In this document: in pieces, positions 18,105 through 26,930 of the stretch
Position numbering within the stretch: position 1 is the first letter of the stretch
Layout: the number at the start of each line of letters is the position of its first letter
Assembly: GCA_017396845.1 (NCBI GenBank)
Contig: JAFQKQ010000028.1
Location: forward strand, 1 to 64,000
DNA length: 64,000 nt
Source: Clostridia bacterium
Lineage (GTDB): Bacteria; Bacillota; Clostridia; Christensenellales; Aristaeellaceae
Reading direction: 5' to 3'
Made by a program: the position numbers and the translations under genes
The notes under the pieces: generated by a model
The model's database searches: none
What the model was told of the DNA's origin: nothing
The model's input: the letters and a program-made list of their open reading frames with translations, nothing else

Positions 18105-19772
18105 CTAATGTTTTATCTGTTTGGCTTTATTCAGGCGGGCGGCGATTTCAAAGTATTCCTCGTTCAGCTTTTCGGGATTATCGCCCTTTTTGGGCGCGGA
18201 CAGGCGCATCGCCAGATTAGCCAACTGCATTTCCAGCGAAGTGATCATAAGCTCGAGGTTTTTTTGTTCCTGCCCCGCATTTTCTCTCTTTTGAAGCTCG
18301 TAATATGCATGAAGATTGCCTTCAAACGTCTTTATACGCATGTTTTCAATAAAGCAGAGCCGCGTCGCCGTGTTCTCTACAAATCTTCTGTCGTGGCTTA
18401 CGAAGACGAGCGTGCCCGCGTATGACGAAAGCATTTCCTCCAATGCTTCCAGCGTGAATATATCCATGTGGTTGGTGGGCTCGTCAAGAATCAGAAGATT
18501 TGCGGGGGACAGAATGAGCTTTGCAAGTGCCGTCTTTGCGCATTCTCCGCCGGACATTACGCGCGTTTTCTTAAACACGTCGTCTCCCCGGATGTTCATT
18601 CTGGCCAGCACTGTTCGGCAGGTACTCTCGTCGTGCCCGCTCCCCATGCGCACGTTCTCAAGCGCGGTTTTGTCATCGTCAAGCACTTCTTTGTGGTTCT
18701 GCCCGAAATAGCCGATCCTGACGCCGGGGCTTATGGATACCGATCCTCCGCCCGATACGATGTGCTTTAAAAGCGTTGTCTTTCCTGCGCCGTTTGCACC
18801 CAGAAGCGCTGTGCGGCTGTTTACGGGCACGGTCATTTCTGCGCCTGCGAACAGCTTTTTATCATCAAAACGAACGCTCAGGTTTTTCACCCTTATTGCC
18901 GTGCGGCTTGTGATGGCATCTGCGCTGCCTAGCGTCATTTTGATTGAAACTTCCTCGCGCGGGCGCTTTTTTTCATCCAATCGCTCCAGCCTTGATTCAA
19001 AGCCGCGGCGGACTTTGTGAATCTGCTTTTGAACGTTTGTCGTTTCCCGCTTGTGAAGCCGCGCTTCGCTGTTGCCCATGCGGCCCGGCAGATGCTGTTT
19101 TTTCTGCGCGTGCTCGTATTCATCCTGAATCAGCTTTTTCAGCCGCTTTTCCTCCGCACGGTATGCCGCGTACTCGTCCCTTTCAAACTGCAGCCTGCGC
19201 GCCTTTTCAGAGCGGTACGCGCTGTAGTTGCCGGGGAATTCCCGAATGGCGCCGTCTTCAAGCTCGATGATCTTTGTGCATACGCTGTCAAGAAGCGTTC
19301 TGTCATGGGAAACCAGCACCACGGCTCCGTCATATTCCTTTAAAAGCTTTGTGAGCTTGCCTACGCCGTCCTCATCCAGATCTACCGTAGGTTCGTCGGC
19401 AAAGAGTATGTGCGCGCCGTGGGACAGCGCGCCGGCGATGCGCCGCCGGGTGTATTCGCCGCCGGATAACCCGTCGCGCTTTTCCTGAACGGTAAATACG
19501 CCCAGGAGTCTTGCGTCGATTTCCTCATCCTCCGCCCTTGTATCGCCTTTCTGTGCGATATAGGCGATATCGCTTTTGCGGGATATGAATCCCGTGTCGG
19601 GCATGATATCATTTGTCAGCGTATTGATAAGCGTGCTCTTGCCCGCGCCGTTTTCGCCTACCAGTCCAATTCGGTCGCCGTCATAGAGCGATAGAGAAAT
19701 ATCATTTAAAACCGTCTGATCGCCGTAGCTTACGGATAGATTCTTTGCCTCTAAAAGAAGCGTCGATTTCAT
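18105..19772 (-). CDS. ABC-F family ATPase (ribosome-acting, antibiotic-resistance-like)
   Basis: A 555-residue soluble protein with two ABC domains and no membrane helices. Walker A motifs are GENGAGKST and GANGAGKTT, signatures LSGGEYTRR and MSGGECAKTA, and Walker B motifs ILFADEPTVDLD and LLILDEPTNHMD. Between them lies the charged linker (about 190-260, rich in Arg, Lys and Glu) that reaches the peptidyl-transferase centre in this family. A Lys/Glu-rich C-terminal tail follows. The resistance-type members (Vga, Lsa, VmlR) have this form. Translation factors of the Uup/EttA kind also do, so resistance is inferred mainly from the attenuator-like leader. The ATG at 19772 follows GGGGAGG. An in-frame start at 19883 would add 37 residues. 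Confidence 0.85.
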   Translation of the reverse strand: MKSTLLLEAKNLSVSYGDQTVLNDISLSLYDGDRIGLVGENGAGKSTLINTLTNDIMPDTGFISRKSDIAYIAQKGDTRAEDEEIDARLLGVFTVQEKRDGLSGGEYTRRRIAGALSHGAHILFADEPTVDLDEDGVGKLTKLLKEYDGAVVLVSHDRTLLDSVCTKIIELEDGAIREFPGNYSAYRSEKARRLQFERDEYAAYRAEEKRLKKLIQDEYEHAQKKQHLPGRMGNSEARLHKRETTNVQKQIHKVRRGFESRLERLDEKKRPREEVSIKMTLGSADAITSRTAIRVKNLSVRFDDKKLFAGAEMTVPVNSRTALLGANGAGKTTLLKHIVSGGGSVSISPGVRIGYFGQNHKEVLDDDKTALENVRMGSGHDESTCRTVLARMNIRGDDVFKKTRVMSGGECAKTALAKLILSPANLLILDEPTNHMDIFTLEALEEMLSSYAGTLVFVSHDRRFVENTATRLCFIENMRIKTFEGNLHAYYELQKRENAGQEQKNLELMITSLEMQLANLAMRLSAPKKGDNPEKLNEEYFEIAARLNKAKQIKH

Positions 19773-19803
19773 AAAAAAACCTCCCCTTGGCGGCAGGGGA
19801 AGG
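19773..19803 (-). terminator. Leader terminator hairpin containing the ABC-F ribosome binding site
   Basis: On the minus strand CCTTCCCCT (19795-19803) pairs with AGGGGAGG (19780-19787, one bulge), closing a 7-base loop. A run of seven U follows (19773-19779), ending at the ATG. The 3' arm is the gene's own ribosome binding site, so the hairpin can both end transcription and block translation. Upstream GGGAGGG (19837-19843) can pair with CCUUCCC and would free the site. Confidence 0.6.
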
Positions 19804-19901
19804 CATGTGCATACATTTCGGTGCATACAAAAACAGCCCTCCCGAAAGCCGCACAAAACCAAGCGCACACCATGCGCTTTCATATATTCATGCGTCTTAG
19901 G

Positions 19902-19919
19902 TCAGCTGTCAATTCTCAT
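19902..19919 (-). CDS. Possible leader peptide MRIDS of the ABC-F gene
   Basis: A five-codon frame (ATG to TGA) lies about 28 bases after the predicted transcript start, with only a weak purine run upstream. Ribosome stalling on such leader peptides is the usual trigger for ABC-F and erm attenuators. The in-frame extension of the main gene from 19883 could also play this role. The evidence is positional only. Confidence 0.25.
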   Translation of the reverse strand: MRIDS

Positions 19920-19954
19920 CAGTATTTGTAATCCGCCTTTCAAAAGATGGTTTT

Positions 19955-19983
19955 ATTATAGCGCGGCTTGTTGAGAAAGTCAA
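19955..19983 (-). promoter_or_regulatory. Promoter of the ABC-F gene
   Basis: On the minus strand TTGACT (19978-19983), a 17-base spacer and TATAAT (19955-19960). Transcription would start near 19948, giving a leader of about 175 bases. Confidence 0.8.
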
Positions 19984-20087
19984 CCCCGGAAGATGGGGCG
20001 GTGATATTGTTTGTTATCGGCGCGTTTGAAAAACGATCCGCATACCGAGCCTTGATGCGCCTGTAAGAAGAAAGACTGTGCTGATTT

Positions 20088-20111
20088 GGGGGCTGCTTCG
20101 CAACAGCCCCC
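20088..20111 (-). terminator. Stem-loop after the rhamnosidase gene
   Basis: A perfect GGGGGCTG/CAGCCCCC stem (20088-20095 and 20104-20111) with an 8-base loop lies 16 bases past the stop. There is no adjacent U run, so it may act as a 3' stabiliser. Apart from this and the ABC-F promoter, nothing is recognised between 19984 and 20126. Confidence 0.55.
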
Positions 20112-20126
20112 GGCACTTCTGTTGTT

Positions 20127-22673
20127 TTACAGCGCATGACTCCAGTGATGAAAGCCCTTCCCGGCTTCTGCGTTTTCGCCCCAGGGGAGGGATATTTTCG
20201 CCTTTGCACCGTAGGGAACGGTGAGGTATACATGGATTTCGCCGTACCTTTTTACCCAGCGGACGATGATATCGCCCATGGGCGTTTCGATGCTGCCGCT
20301 TGCGGAAAGAAGGGAAGACGGGATATAGGGTTTTACCGTGAACTCCTTCCAGGCGGGCTGAATCGGCTCCGCGCCCAGGAGGTAAGCGTAGAAGAAGCGG
20401 TAGGAGGAGGCGTGCATGGGGTGGTTGTGCGAATTCATGCCGCAGTTTTTCTTAAGCTCGAACCGCTCCCACACGGTCGTCGCTTCATTCTGAAGCATGT
20501 AGCCGAAGGACGGGTATTCCTCGCGTTCAAATATCTTCCATGCGTCGTCTATATAACCGTACCTCGCCAATTGCTCGGTCAGGTATCGCGTGCAGAGGTT
20601 TCCGGTTGTAAAGCGGTAATCGTTATTGCGAAGGTCGTTTACCATGAGCGCGGCGGCCTTTTTCCTGCCATCCTCGGGCAGGATATTAAGCCAAAGCGAA
20701 AACGCCTGGCATGCCTGAGAACCGGAGCCTACGCGTCCGGTTTCGCCGTCGTACCACTTGTTCAAAAAGCTTTCCCTGATTCTTGCGGCGTTTTGCCTGT
20801 GGCGTGCCGCATCTTCATTTCTTCCGATTGCGTTTGCGATTTTTTCAAGGAGCGTGCAGTTATAGTAGTGATAGCCCGTCGACATCAGTATGCCGGGCGT
20901 TACTTTTGAGCATGCCCCTTCGTCGCTTTCGCATGCATATGCGGGCCCCGCCCAGTCGCCGTAATAGCTGTAGGTTACGATGCCGTTTTCGCTTCTGGAT
21001 TCAAGATAATCATCCCATGCGGCGAAGGCGGGATAGGCTTCCTCCAGAATTTCCTTGTTTCCTGTGTGGAGATAGCTCTGCCAGCCCGCAACCAGGAATG
21101 ACGAACATACGGGATCCGCCGGACGGTTTCCGAAGGCGAAGGGGGCGGTGCAGGTAATCGAGCCGTCTGCGCTTTGCACGCTCATAATATCGCGAACGAC
21201 CTTCGGGAAAAGCCTTCCAATGTCAAACAGATACGGCGTGGCCTCAAAGCGCACGGTTGCGTCGTTCATCCAGCCCATTCTTTCGTCCCTCTGCGGGCAG
21301 TCGGTGAGCACGGAATGAATATTCGCTTTTTCCGTCTGAAGCGCGATTTTCGAAAATGCGTTTGCGATGGCGCTTCCGCAGGTGAAATGCGTGTCCTTTA
21401 ATACGTCCGTATACAGGCTCACTGCACATATGTCGTCCTTGGTGAGAACGCCAGGATATCCCGTGATTTCCGCATAGCGGAAGCCGTGATAGGTGAATTC
21501 CACCTGCCATGCATCAAGGTCTTTTTCATCGCCCGACGCGATATAGGTATCAATAGCGCCCGCGTTTCGGAGCTGCGGAAGGAAAAGCCTTCCGTCTTCG
21601 TCCAAAAATTCGATCTGGCGGATTTCGATTTTTTCGCCCTTTTTGATCCCTTCAGGAATCCTGAGCCTTGCTGCGCCCGCGATATTCTGACCGAAGTCGA
21701 CCGCCCATACGCCCTTTGCAATTTCGGATACAGATACGGGGCGATAGATCTCCTGCTCTTTAATTCTTTCAAGCGTCTGAGGAGAAAGCCTCTTGGAAGG
21801 CGCAGGCACGATTTCGATATCGATGTTTTCGCCGAGCGCTTTTCCCGGCTTTGTCCAGCCGATTACGCGTCTTTCGGCCTCATAGGTTTCGCCCATGAAT
21901 ATATCGGAGTAGGATATCGCGTCGTAAAAGCACTTCCAGCTTTCATCGGCTGGGATTATCTTTACGCTTCCGTTCTTTAAGCGAATGCGGAGGATTGAGC
22001 TCATGACCGTGCGTCCCGCATATTCCGGCACGCGACCGATCAGCTTGTAGCACACGATTTCGGGATTTCGCCAGCCGGAGGCGACCGTAATTCCAATGCG
22101 GTTTTCGCCCTTTTTCAGGAATTTTTCCGCGCCCGGGATCACACCGTACATGGCGCTGTTTTCATATTCCGTGTACGCAGGGTTCATCGGGTCGGTAAAT
22201 GCGTTTTCGCCGTTTATGTATGCCTTGTGATAGCCGAGGCCGATCACAAACAGGCATGCGCTTTCAATATCGTCCTCCAATATAAAATCCTTGGCGAAAT
22301 TGAGAACCGCACAGTTTTTATTCTCTTTGTCCGTAAGCCATTTGCCCGTCCATTCGGAAACGACTCCGTAACAGAACAAACGGCTTGCAGATGAGATCGC
22401 TTCCCGATCATCTTTGATTTCAACATTTACCTTGTATACCTCGCCCGCCGTAAAAGGTGCGCCGGTATACCTTGCCTCCTGATCGGATGCAGAAACGAAA
22501 CCGGTCGACCAGATTTCGCCGGAATCGTCCGATACGCTTACCCTGTAAGCTTTTACGTTTTCGTCCTCGGCTGCCGAAATTGCCCAGCTGAATGCGGGCG
22601 ACTGAGTTTCTATGATTTGAATGCCGTTTTCGTTTGCTTTGGCGAATTCGATTCTGATGCCGTACGGTTTCAT
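20127..22673 (-). CDS. Alpha-L-rhamnosidase (GH78)
   Basis: An 848-residue enzyme that removes terminal L-rhamnose from pectic rhamnogalacturonan or plant glycosides. The order is as in the family: N-terminal beta-sandwich domains (FSWAISAAEDENVKAYRV), a Bac_rhamnosid_N domain, the strand AVDFGQNIAGAARLRIPEG, and an (alpha/alpha)6 catalytic domain with the signature DCPQRDERMGWMNDA carrying the acidic catalytic residues. The C-terminal sandwich has KPYIPSSLLSASGSIETPMG. There is no signal peptide, so it is cytosolic. It is the last gene of an operon with the GH31 and GNAT genes. Confidence 0.94.
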   Translation of the reverse strand: MKPYGIRIEFAKANENGIQIIETQSPAFSWAISAAEDENVKAYRVSVSDDSGEIWSTGFVSASDQEARYTGAPFTAGEVYKVNVEIKDDREAISSASRLFCYGVVSEWTGKWLTDKENKNCAVLNFAKDFILEDDIESACLFVIGLGYHKAYINGENAFTDPMNPAYTEYENSAMYGVIPGAEKFLKKGENRIGITVASGWRNPEIVCYKLIGRVPEYAGRTVMSSILRIRLKNGSVKIIPADESWKCFYDAISYSDIFMGETYEAERRVIGWTKPGKALGENIDIEIVPAPSKRLSPQTLERIKEQEIYRPVSVSEIAKGVWAVDFGQNIAGAARLRIPEGIKKGEKIEIRQIEFLDEDGRLFLPQLRNAGAIDTYIASGDEKDLDAWQVEFTYHGFRYAEITGYPGVLTKDDICAVSLYTDVLKDTHFTCGSAIANAFSKIALQTEKANIHSVLTDCPQRDERMGWMNDATVRFEATPYLFDIGRLFPKVVRDIMSVQSADGSITCTAPFAFGNRPADPVCSSFLVAGWQSYLHTGNKEILEEAYPAFAAWDDYLESRSENGIVTYSYYGDWAGPAYACESDEGACSKVTPGILMSTGYHYYNCTLLEKIANAIGRNEDAARHRQNAARIRESFLNKWYDGETGRVGSGSQACQAFSLWLNILPEDGRKKAAALMVNDLRNNDYRFTTGNLCTRYLTEQLARYGYIDDAWKIFEREEYPSFGYMLQNEATTVWERFELKKNCGMNSHNHPMHASSYRFFYAYLLGAEPIQPAWKEFTVKPYIPSSLLSASGSIETPMGDIIVRWVKRYGEIHVYLTVPYGAKAKISLPWGENAEAGKGFHHWSHAL

Positions 22674-22712
22674 TCGCGTGCGCCTCCCTGTCTTTTGATA
22701 AGATGAAAATTA

Positions 22713-23240
22713 TCAGAAGTTCCTCAAAATTCCCATAATCAGCGCGTCCTGGTATTTACCGCCGATGAACAGATCGTTTCGAAGCCGTCCTTCGACGGTA
22801 AAGCCCGCGCTTTCGTAGCATTTCACGGCGGATGTATTTTCACTTGCGCATTTGAGCCATACGCGGTTCAGATTCATATCGTTAAAGGCGTATGACACCA
22901 ATAGCTTTACCGCTTCAAGGCCGAAGCCCTTTCCTCTGTGTCCGGGCGCTATGACGATGGCGATTTCCGCCTTTCTTGCGATGGGATCGATCATCATAAG
23001 GTCGCACTGGCCGATGTATTTCATGGTTTCCCTGTCGGCGATGACAAAGCCTTCGCCGCCCGCGTCGCCGTTTAAGCGGCGGGAAAGCCATTCCTCCGTC
23101 TGCTCCCAGGTCTGCGGCCTTCTGTATGCGCCCGACAAGTATTTCGTGGTTTCCGAGTCGTTTACCCAGCTTCTTAAAGCGGAAAGATCCTCGCTTCGGT
23201 ATTCTCTGAGTACGATTCTGTCGCCTGTTATGCGCCCCAT
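22713..23240 (-). CDS. GNAT-family N-acetyltransferase
   Basis: A 175-residue acetyltransferase of the RimJ/RimL-like Acetyltransf_3 group. It starts LTGDRIVLREYRSEDL-like (RITGDRIVLREYRSEDLSAL), has the acetyl-CoA pyrophosphate loop IVIAPGHRGKGFGLEAVKLL, and ends with AVKCYESAGFTVEGRLRNDL. It sits between two glycosidase genes on the same strand with gaps of 18 and 39 bases, preceded by AAGGAAGG. The substrate is unknown. Co-transcription with sugar enzymes may be incidental. Confidence 0.88.
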   Translation of the reverse strand: MGRITGDRIVLREYRSEDLSALRSWVNDSETTKYLSGAYRRPQTWEQTEEWLSRRLNGDAGGEGFVIADRETMKYIGQCDLMMIDPIARKAEIAIVIAPGHRGKGFGLEAVKLLVSYAFNDMNLNRVWLKCASENTSAVKCYESAGFTVEGRLRNDLFIGGKYQDALIMGILRNF

Positions 23241-23258
23241 GCAGGCACCTTCCTTTTA

Positions 23259-25259
23259 TCAGATTTTTTGAATCAGGTATTCCTGACGGCCGTCCCGCAG
23301 GAATACGGGAATCGAGTCGATTTCGGCGTGAATTTCGATTTCCTGTCCGCCCTCGTACACCTTGCCGGTTCCGGCATGCGTCCATGAAGCGCCTTCGGGC
23401 AGGTATACTTTTCTTGAAACCGCATGCTTTTCGCAGATCGGCGCGACCAGCAGGTCGGGGCCGAACATATACTGATGGCGGCATTCATACGCTTTTTCAT
23501 CCTTCGGGAATTCGTAGAACATGGCGCGCATGACGGGCGAGCCCTTCTCATGCGCAAGGCGCATGACGTTCCGAAGATAGGGCTTCAGCATTTCGCGCAC
23601 GAACACGTACTTTTTCATGATCTCGTATGCCTTTTCGCCGTAGCTCCAGATCTCGTTGGGCGCGCCCTCGTGTTCGCGCACTTCGCCTGCCCGGTTTACG
23701 ACCTCAGTAAACGGCGAACGGGAGCCGTGCATGCGCATGACGGGGCAGAAGCAGCCGAATTCGAACCAGCGCAGCAGAAGTTCGACGAAATCGGGATCGT
23801 TTACGTCGCCGCCGTGGAAGCCGCCGATGTCCGTGTTCCACCAGGGAATGCCGGCAAGGGAGATGTTGAGGCCCGCCGTGATCTGCCTTTTGAAATCCTC
23901 GTATGTGGAATGGATGTCGCCCGACCATACCAGCGCGCCGTATCTCTGGCTTCCTGCCCAAGCGCAGCGAACCAGGTTGACGATATCTGTTTGTCCCTTT
24001 GCCATCTGACCCTCATAGAACGCGCGGGAATACTCGCGGGGGTACATATTTCCGCATTCAACAGCCGAACCTGCATAATAGCGGTACATGTTCAGGTCGT
24101 AGTTCCCGTATTCCGGCTCTGCTACATCCAGCCAGAATGCGTCTACGCCGTTGTCCGCGTAATTCTTTTTGCACTTGTCCCAGATATATGCGCGCGCTCT
24201 TGGATTGGAAAAGTCGGTGAAATTGTTGTTTCCGAAAAACAGCATCTGAACGTCCACGCCGTAATTGCTTCTGACGAGCAGTCCCTTTTCCAGCATGTCT
24301 TCAAACGTTCCGGAGCGGAAATCGACGTTGGGCCATATGGACACCATGAGCTTTACGCCCATTTTGTGAAGCTCGTCCGCCATCCCTTTGGGATCCGGGA
24401 AAAATTCATTGTCAAACGACCAATCGCCGTTTCTGAGCCAGTGGTAGTAGTCGATGATGATTACGTCAAGGGGAATATTGCGTCTTTTGTACTCGCGGGC
24501 GACGGAGAGCACCTGCTCCTGATTGTAATACCGGAGCTTGCATTGCCAAAGCCCCAGACCGTATTCCGGCATCATGGGCGCGCATCCGACGCAGGATGCA
24601 TACTGCTCCTCGATTTCAGCGGGCGTATCGCCGGCGGTAATCCAGTAATCCAGCTTTTTCGTGGATTCGCTGATCCATTCCGTTGTGTTGAGGCCGAAAT
24701 GAACCTCGCCCACGGCGGCGTTGTTCCACAAAAAGCCGTATCCGAGGGAGGACAGATAGAAGGGAATGGAGATCTGGGAATTGCGCTGACGAAGCTCCAG
24801 ATTTAAGCCCTTAAGGTTCAATATATCCTGCTGATACTGACCCATGCCGTAGATTTTTTCGGTAGGATTTGATTCAAAAGAAGCCTTCAAGTGGAAATTT
24901 CCGCCGGGAAGGGCGCTGAATTTTCTGGCGCATTTCATAAGCGCGCCGCCGGGCGAGATTTCCTTAAGAAGCGTTTCGCCCTTATTGTTTAAAAATTCCG
25001 TCTGAAGCATGCGCGGCCAGCCCAGCATATTCAGATGCGCGGTGATTTTTCCGTTTTTGATATAGGCGTTGAATTCGTCCGGAATCTCGATTTCGCAGGC
25101 GGTTTCTTTAGGCGCAAGCAGCGCGGCGGAATCGTCTGAAATATCGGACATCAGCGTCGATTGCACGCGCAGACTGTTTTCGCCCCAGGGCTTGACAAGA
25201 ACCGTTTCTCCGTTATAGTGAAAAAGGAGCGCGTTTTCCAGGGCTTCAAAATACCGCAT
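23259..25259 (-). CDS. Alpha-xylosidase/alpha-glucosidase-like glycosidase (GH31)
   Basis: A 666-residue glycoside hydrolase of family 31. It has the N-terminal beta-sandwich (GMGQYQQDILNLKG), the TIM barrel with the nucleophile signature DAFWLDVAEPE, acid/base region WSGDIHSTYEDF, and substrate-loop ITAGLNISLAGIPWWNTDIGGF. A C-terminal barrel-capping domain has FGPDLLVAPI. The sequence after the nucleophile and the YicI-like N terminus favour alpha-xylosidase, but alpha-glucosidase is possible. No signal peptide, so it acts in the cytosol. It is the first gene of the minus-strand glycan operon and is divergent from the GH4 gene. Confidence 0.9.
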   Translation of the reverse strand: MRYFEALENALLFHYNGETVLVKPWGENSLRVQSTLMSDISDDSAALLAPKETACEIEIPDEFNAYIKNGKITAHLNMLGWPRMLQTEFLNNKGETLLKEISPGGALMKCARKFSALPGGNFHLKASFESNPTEKIYGMGQYQQDILNLKGLNLELRQRNSQISIPFYLSSLGYGFLWNNAAVGEVHFGLNTTEWISESTKKLDYWITAGDTPAEIEEQYASCVGCAPMMPEYGLGLWQCKLRYYNQEQVLSVAREYKRRNIPLDVIIIDYYHWLRNGDWSFDNEFFPDPKGMADELHKMGVKLMVSIWPNVDFRSGTFEDMLEKGLLVRSNYGVDVQMLFFGNNNFTDFSNPRARAYIWDKCKKNYADNGVDAFWLDVAEPEYGNYDLNMYRYYAGSAVECGNMYPREYSRAFYEGQMAKGQTDIVNLVRCAWAGSQRYGALVWSGDIHSTYEDFKRQITAGLNISLAGIPWWNTDIGGFHGGDVNDPDFVELLLRWFEFGCFCPVMRMHGSRSPFTEVVNRAGEVREHEGAPNEIWSYGEKAYEIMKKYVFVREMLKPYLRNVMRLAHEKGSPVMRAMFYEFPKDEKAYECRHQYMFGPDLLVAPICEKHAVSRKVYLPEGASWTHAGTGKVYEGGQEIEIHAEIDSIPVFLRDGRQEYLIQKI

Positions 25260-25326
25260 TTCTTTTTCCTCCTGTTTTGCCGTACGCCGATATCCGTGAA
25301 CGGGTATTGCGGCGGCGATTTTTTGT

Positions 25327-25355
25327 TTGACATATAAACCCCGTTCAGTTATGAT
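25327..25355 (+). promoter_or_regulatory. Promoter of the GH4 gene
   Basis: TTGACA (25327-25332), a 17-base spacer and TATGAT (25350-25355). It overlaps the region between the divergent glycosidase genes. CCCCG (25339-25343) and CGGGG (25365-25369) form a wide inverted repeat around the -10. Confidence 0.7.
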
Positions 25356-25369
25356 ACTGATATGCGGGG

Positions 25370-25408
25370 ATTATAACATAAAAATTAACGCAAAGCAATC
25401 GTTATTGC
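25370..25408 (-). promoter_or_regulatory. Divergent promoter and operator-like palindrome for the GH31 operon
   Basis: On the minus strand TTGCTT (25393-25398), a 17-base spacer and TATAAT (25370-25375). A perfect palindrome GCAAT-CGTT-ATTGC (25395-25408) overlaps this -35. A regulator bound there could control both directions. No sugar-responsive regulator gene is adjacent. Confidence 0.6.
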
Positions 25409-25421
25409 AAGGAGGTCAATT

Positions 25422-26825
25422 ATGTTTAAGCTTGCTGTTATCGGTGCGGGAAGTATCGGCTTTACAAGAAAGCTCATGGCGGATATACTCACCGTGCCTG
25501 AGCTCAGGGATATTGAGATCGCATTTACGGACATTAATCCGGACAACCTTCGCATGGTGAAGCAGCTTTGCGAAAAGGATATTGAAGCGAATGGGCTGGA
25601 CGTGAAGATTCATGCAACGCTTGACCGGCGCGAGGCGTTCAGGGACGCTAAATATGTCATCAACTGCGTGAGGATCGGCATGCTGGAGGGCTTTGAAACG
25701 GATGTGGAAATTCCGCTGAAATACGGCGTGGATCAGTGCGTCGGCGATACGCTCGCCATCGGCGGAATTATGTACGGACAAAGAGGCGTAAACGCAATGC
25801 TCGGTTTCTGCAAGGATATCCGCGAGGTTGCAAAGCCCGATTGCATCATGCTCAATTATTCCAATCCAAACGCTATGGTCACATGGGCGTGCAATAAATA
25901 CGGCGGCGTTAAGACCTACGGCCTGTGCCACGGCGTTCAGCATGGACATGAGCAGATTGCCAAGGCGCTCGGCCGCGACAAGAAGGACGTGGATATCATC
26001 TGCGCGGGTCTGAATCATCAGACATGGTACATCAGTGTAAAGACGGACGGAATCGAGCGAACGGGCGAGCTGTACGAGCTTATGAAGAAGGCGGACTTTG
26101 CCGAAAACGAAAACATCCGTCTGGATGTAATGAAGAACTTCGGATATTATTCCACGGAATCCAACGGACATCTTTCAGAGTACCTGATGTGGTACAGAAA
26201 ACGTCCCGGGGAAATGGAGAAATGGATCAATTACTCTTCGTGGTCGCAGGGCGAAACGGCAGGATATCTCAGAGTCTGCCGCGAAAACCGCACATGGTTT
26301 GAGACCGATTTTCCTGCGTGGCTGAATGGTGATGCGCATATGTTCACAAGCGAAAACCGCTCCGGCGAGCATGGAAGCTATATCATCGAAGCGCTTGAAA
26401 CGGGACGGATGTACAGAGGACATTTCAATATTATGAACGAAGGAACCATTGAAAATCTTCCCTATGAATGCGTGGTCGAGGTTCCGTGCTATGCGGACGG
26501 TAACGGAATTTCCGTTCCGAAGGTCGGACCTCTTCCGCTCGGCTGCGCCGCGATTTGCTCTCAGAGCGCGTGGGTGCAGAGGCTGTCCGTAGAAGCCGCC
26601 GTAAAGGGCGATATTGCGCTCCTGCGCCAGGCAGCGCTTATGGATCCCCTGACCGGCGCCGTATGTACGCCGGAGGAAATCTATCAGATGGTCGACGAAA
26701 TGCTGGTGGCAGGTGAAGAATGGCTTCCCCAATACAAGGATGAGATCGAAAGGGCGAAAAAACGGCTTGAAAACAAAACGGTCCCGTATCGCCCGGTAAA
26801 GGGATTTAAGGCTGAAAAGAAGTAG
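25422..26825 (+). CDS. GH4 glycosidase, probably alpha-glucuronidase/galacturonidase type
   Basis: A 467-residue NAD- and metal-dependent glycosidase of family 4. The N-terminal Rossmann motif is VIGAGSIGFTRKL. NYSNPNAMVTW follows at about 145-155, then GLCHGVQHG with Cys169 and His170, the metal ligands, and a second His in LNHQTWY. In GH4 the residues after Cys-His separate the activities. From memory, CHS marks alpha-galactosidases, CHE alpha-glucosidases and CHG uronidases, so CHGV here points to an alpha-glucuronidase or alpha-galacturonidase. That fits the rhamnosidase next door and suggests pectin or glucuronoxylan use. AGGAGG lies 9 bases before the ATG. Confidence 0.88.
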   Translation: MFKLAVIGAGSIGFTRKLMADILTVPELRDIEIAFTDINPDNLRMVKQLCEKDIEANGLDVKIHATLDRREAFRDAKYVINCVRIGMLEGFETDVEIPLKYGVDQCVGDTLAIGGIMYGQRGVNAMLGFCKDIREVAKPDCIMLNYSNPNAMVTWACNKYGGVKTYGLCHGVQHGHEQIAKALGRDKKDVDIICAGLNHQTWYISVKTDGIERTGELYELMKKADFAENENIRLDVMKNFGYYSTESNGHLSEYLMWYRKRPGEMEKWINYSSWSQGETAGYLRVCRENRTWFETDFPAWLNGDAHMFTSENRSGEHGSYIIEALETGRMYRGHFNIMNEGTIENLPYECVVEVPCYADGNGISVPKVGPLPLGCAAICSQSAWVQRLSVEAAVKGDIALLRQAALMDPLTGAVCTPEEIYQMVDEMLVAGEEWLPQYKDEIERAKKRLENKTVPYRPVKGFKAEKK

Positions 26826-26846
26826 TCGATAGGGAAAAGAAGCAAT

Positions 26847-26890
26847 AAAAAACGCTGATGCGGCTTTGAAAGCTGCATCAGCGTTTTTTT
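26847..26890. terminator. Bidirectional terminator between the GH4 and jag genes
   Basis: AAAAAACGCTGATGC (26847-26861) pairs with GCATCAGCGTTTTTTT (from 26874). The A run on one side and T run on the other allow termination of both convergent transcripts. Confidence 0.9.
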
Positions 26891-26930
26891 GACGGCCGGA
26901 AGCTAAGCTGTCTTTATGCTTAGGCTCCGC

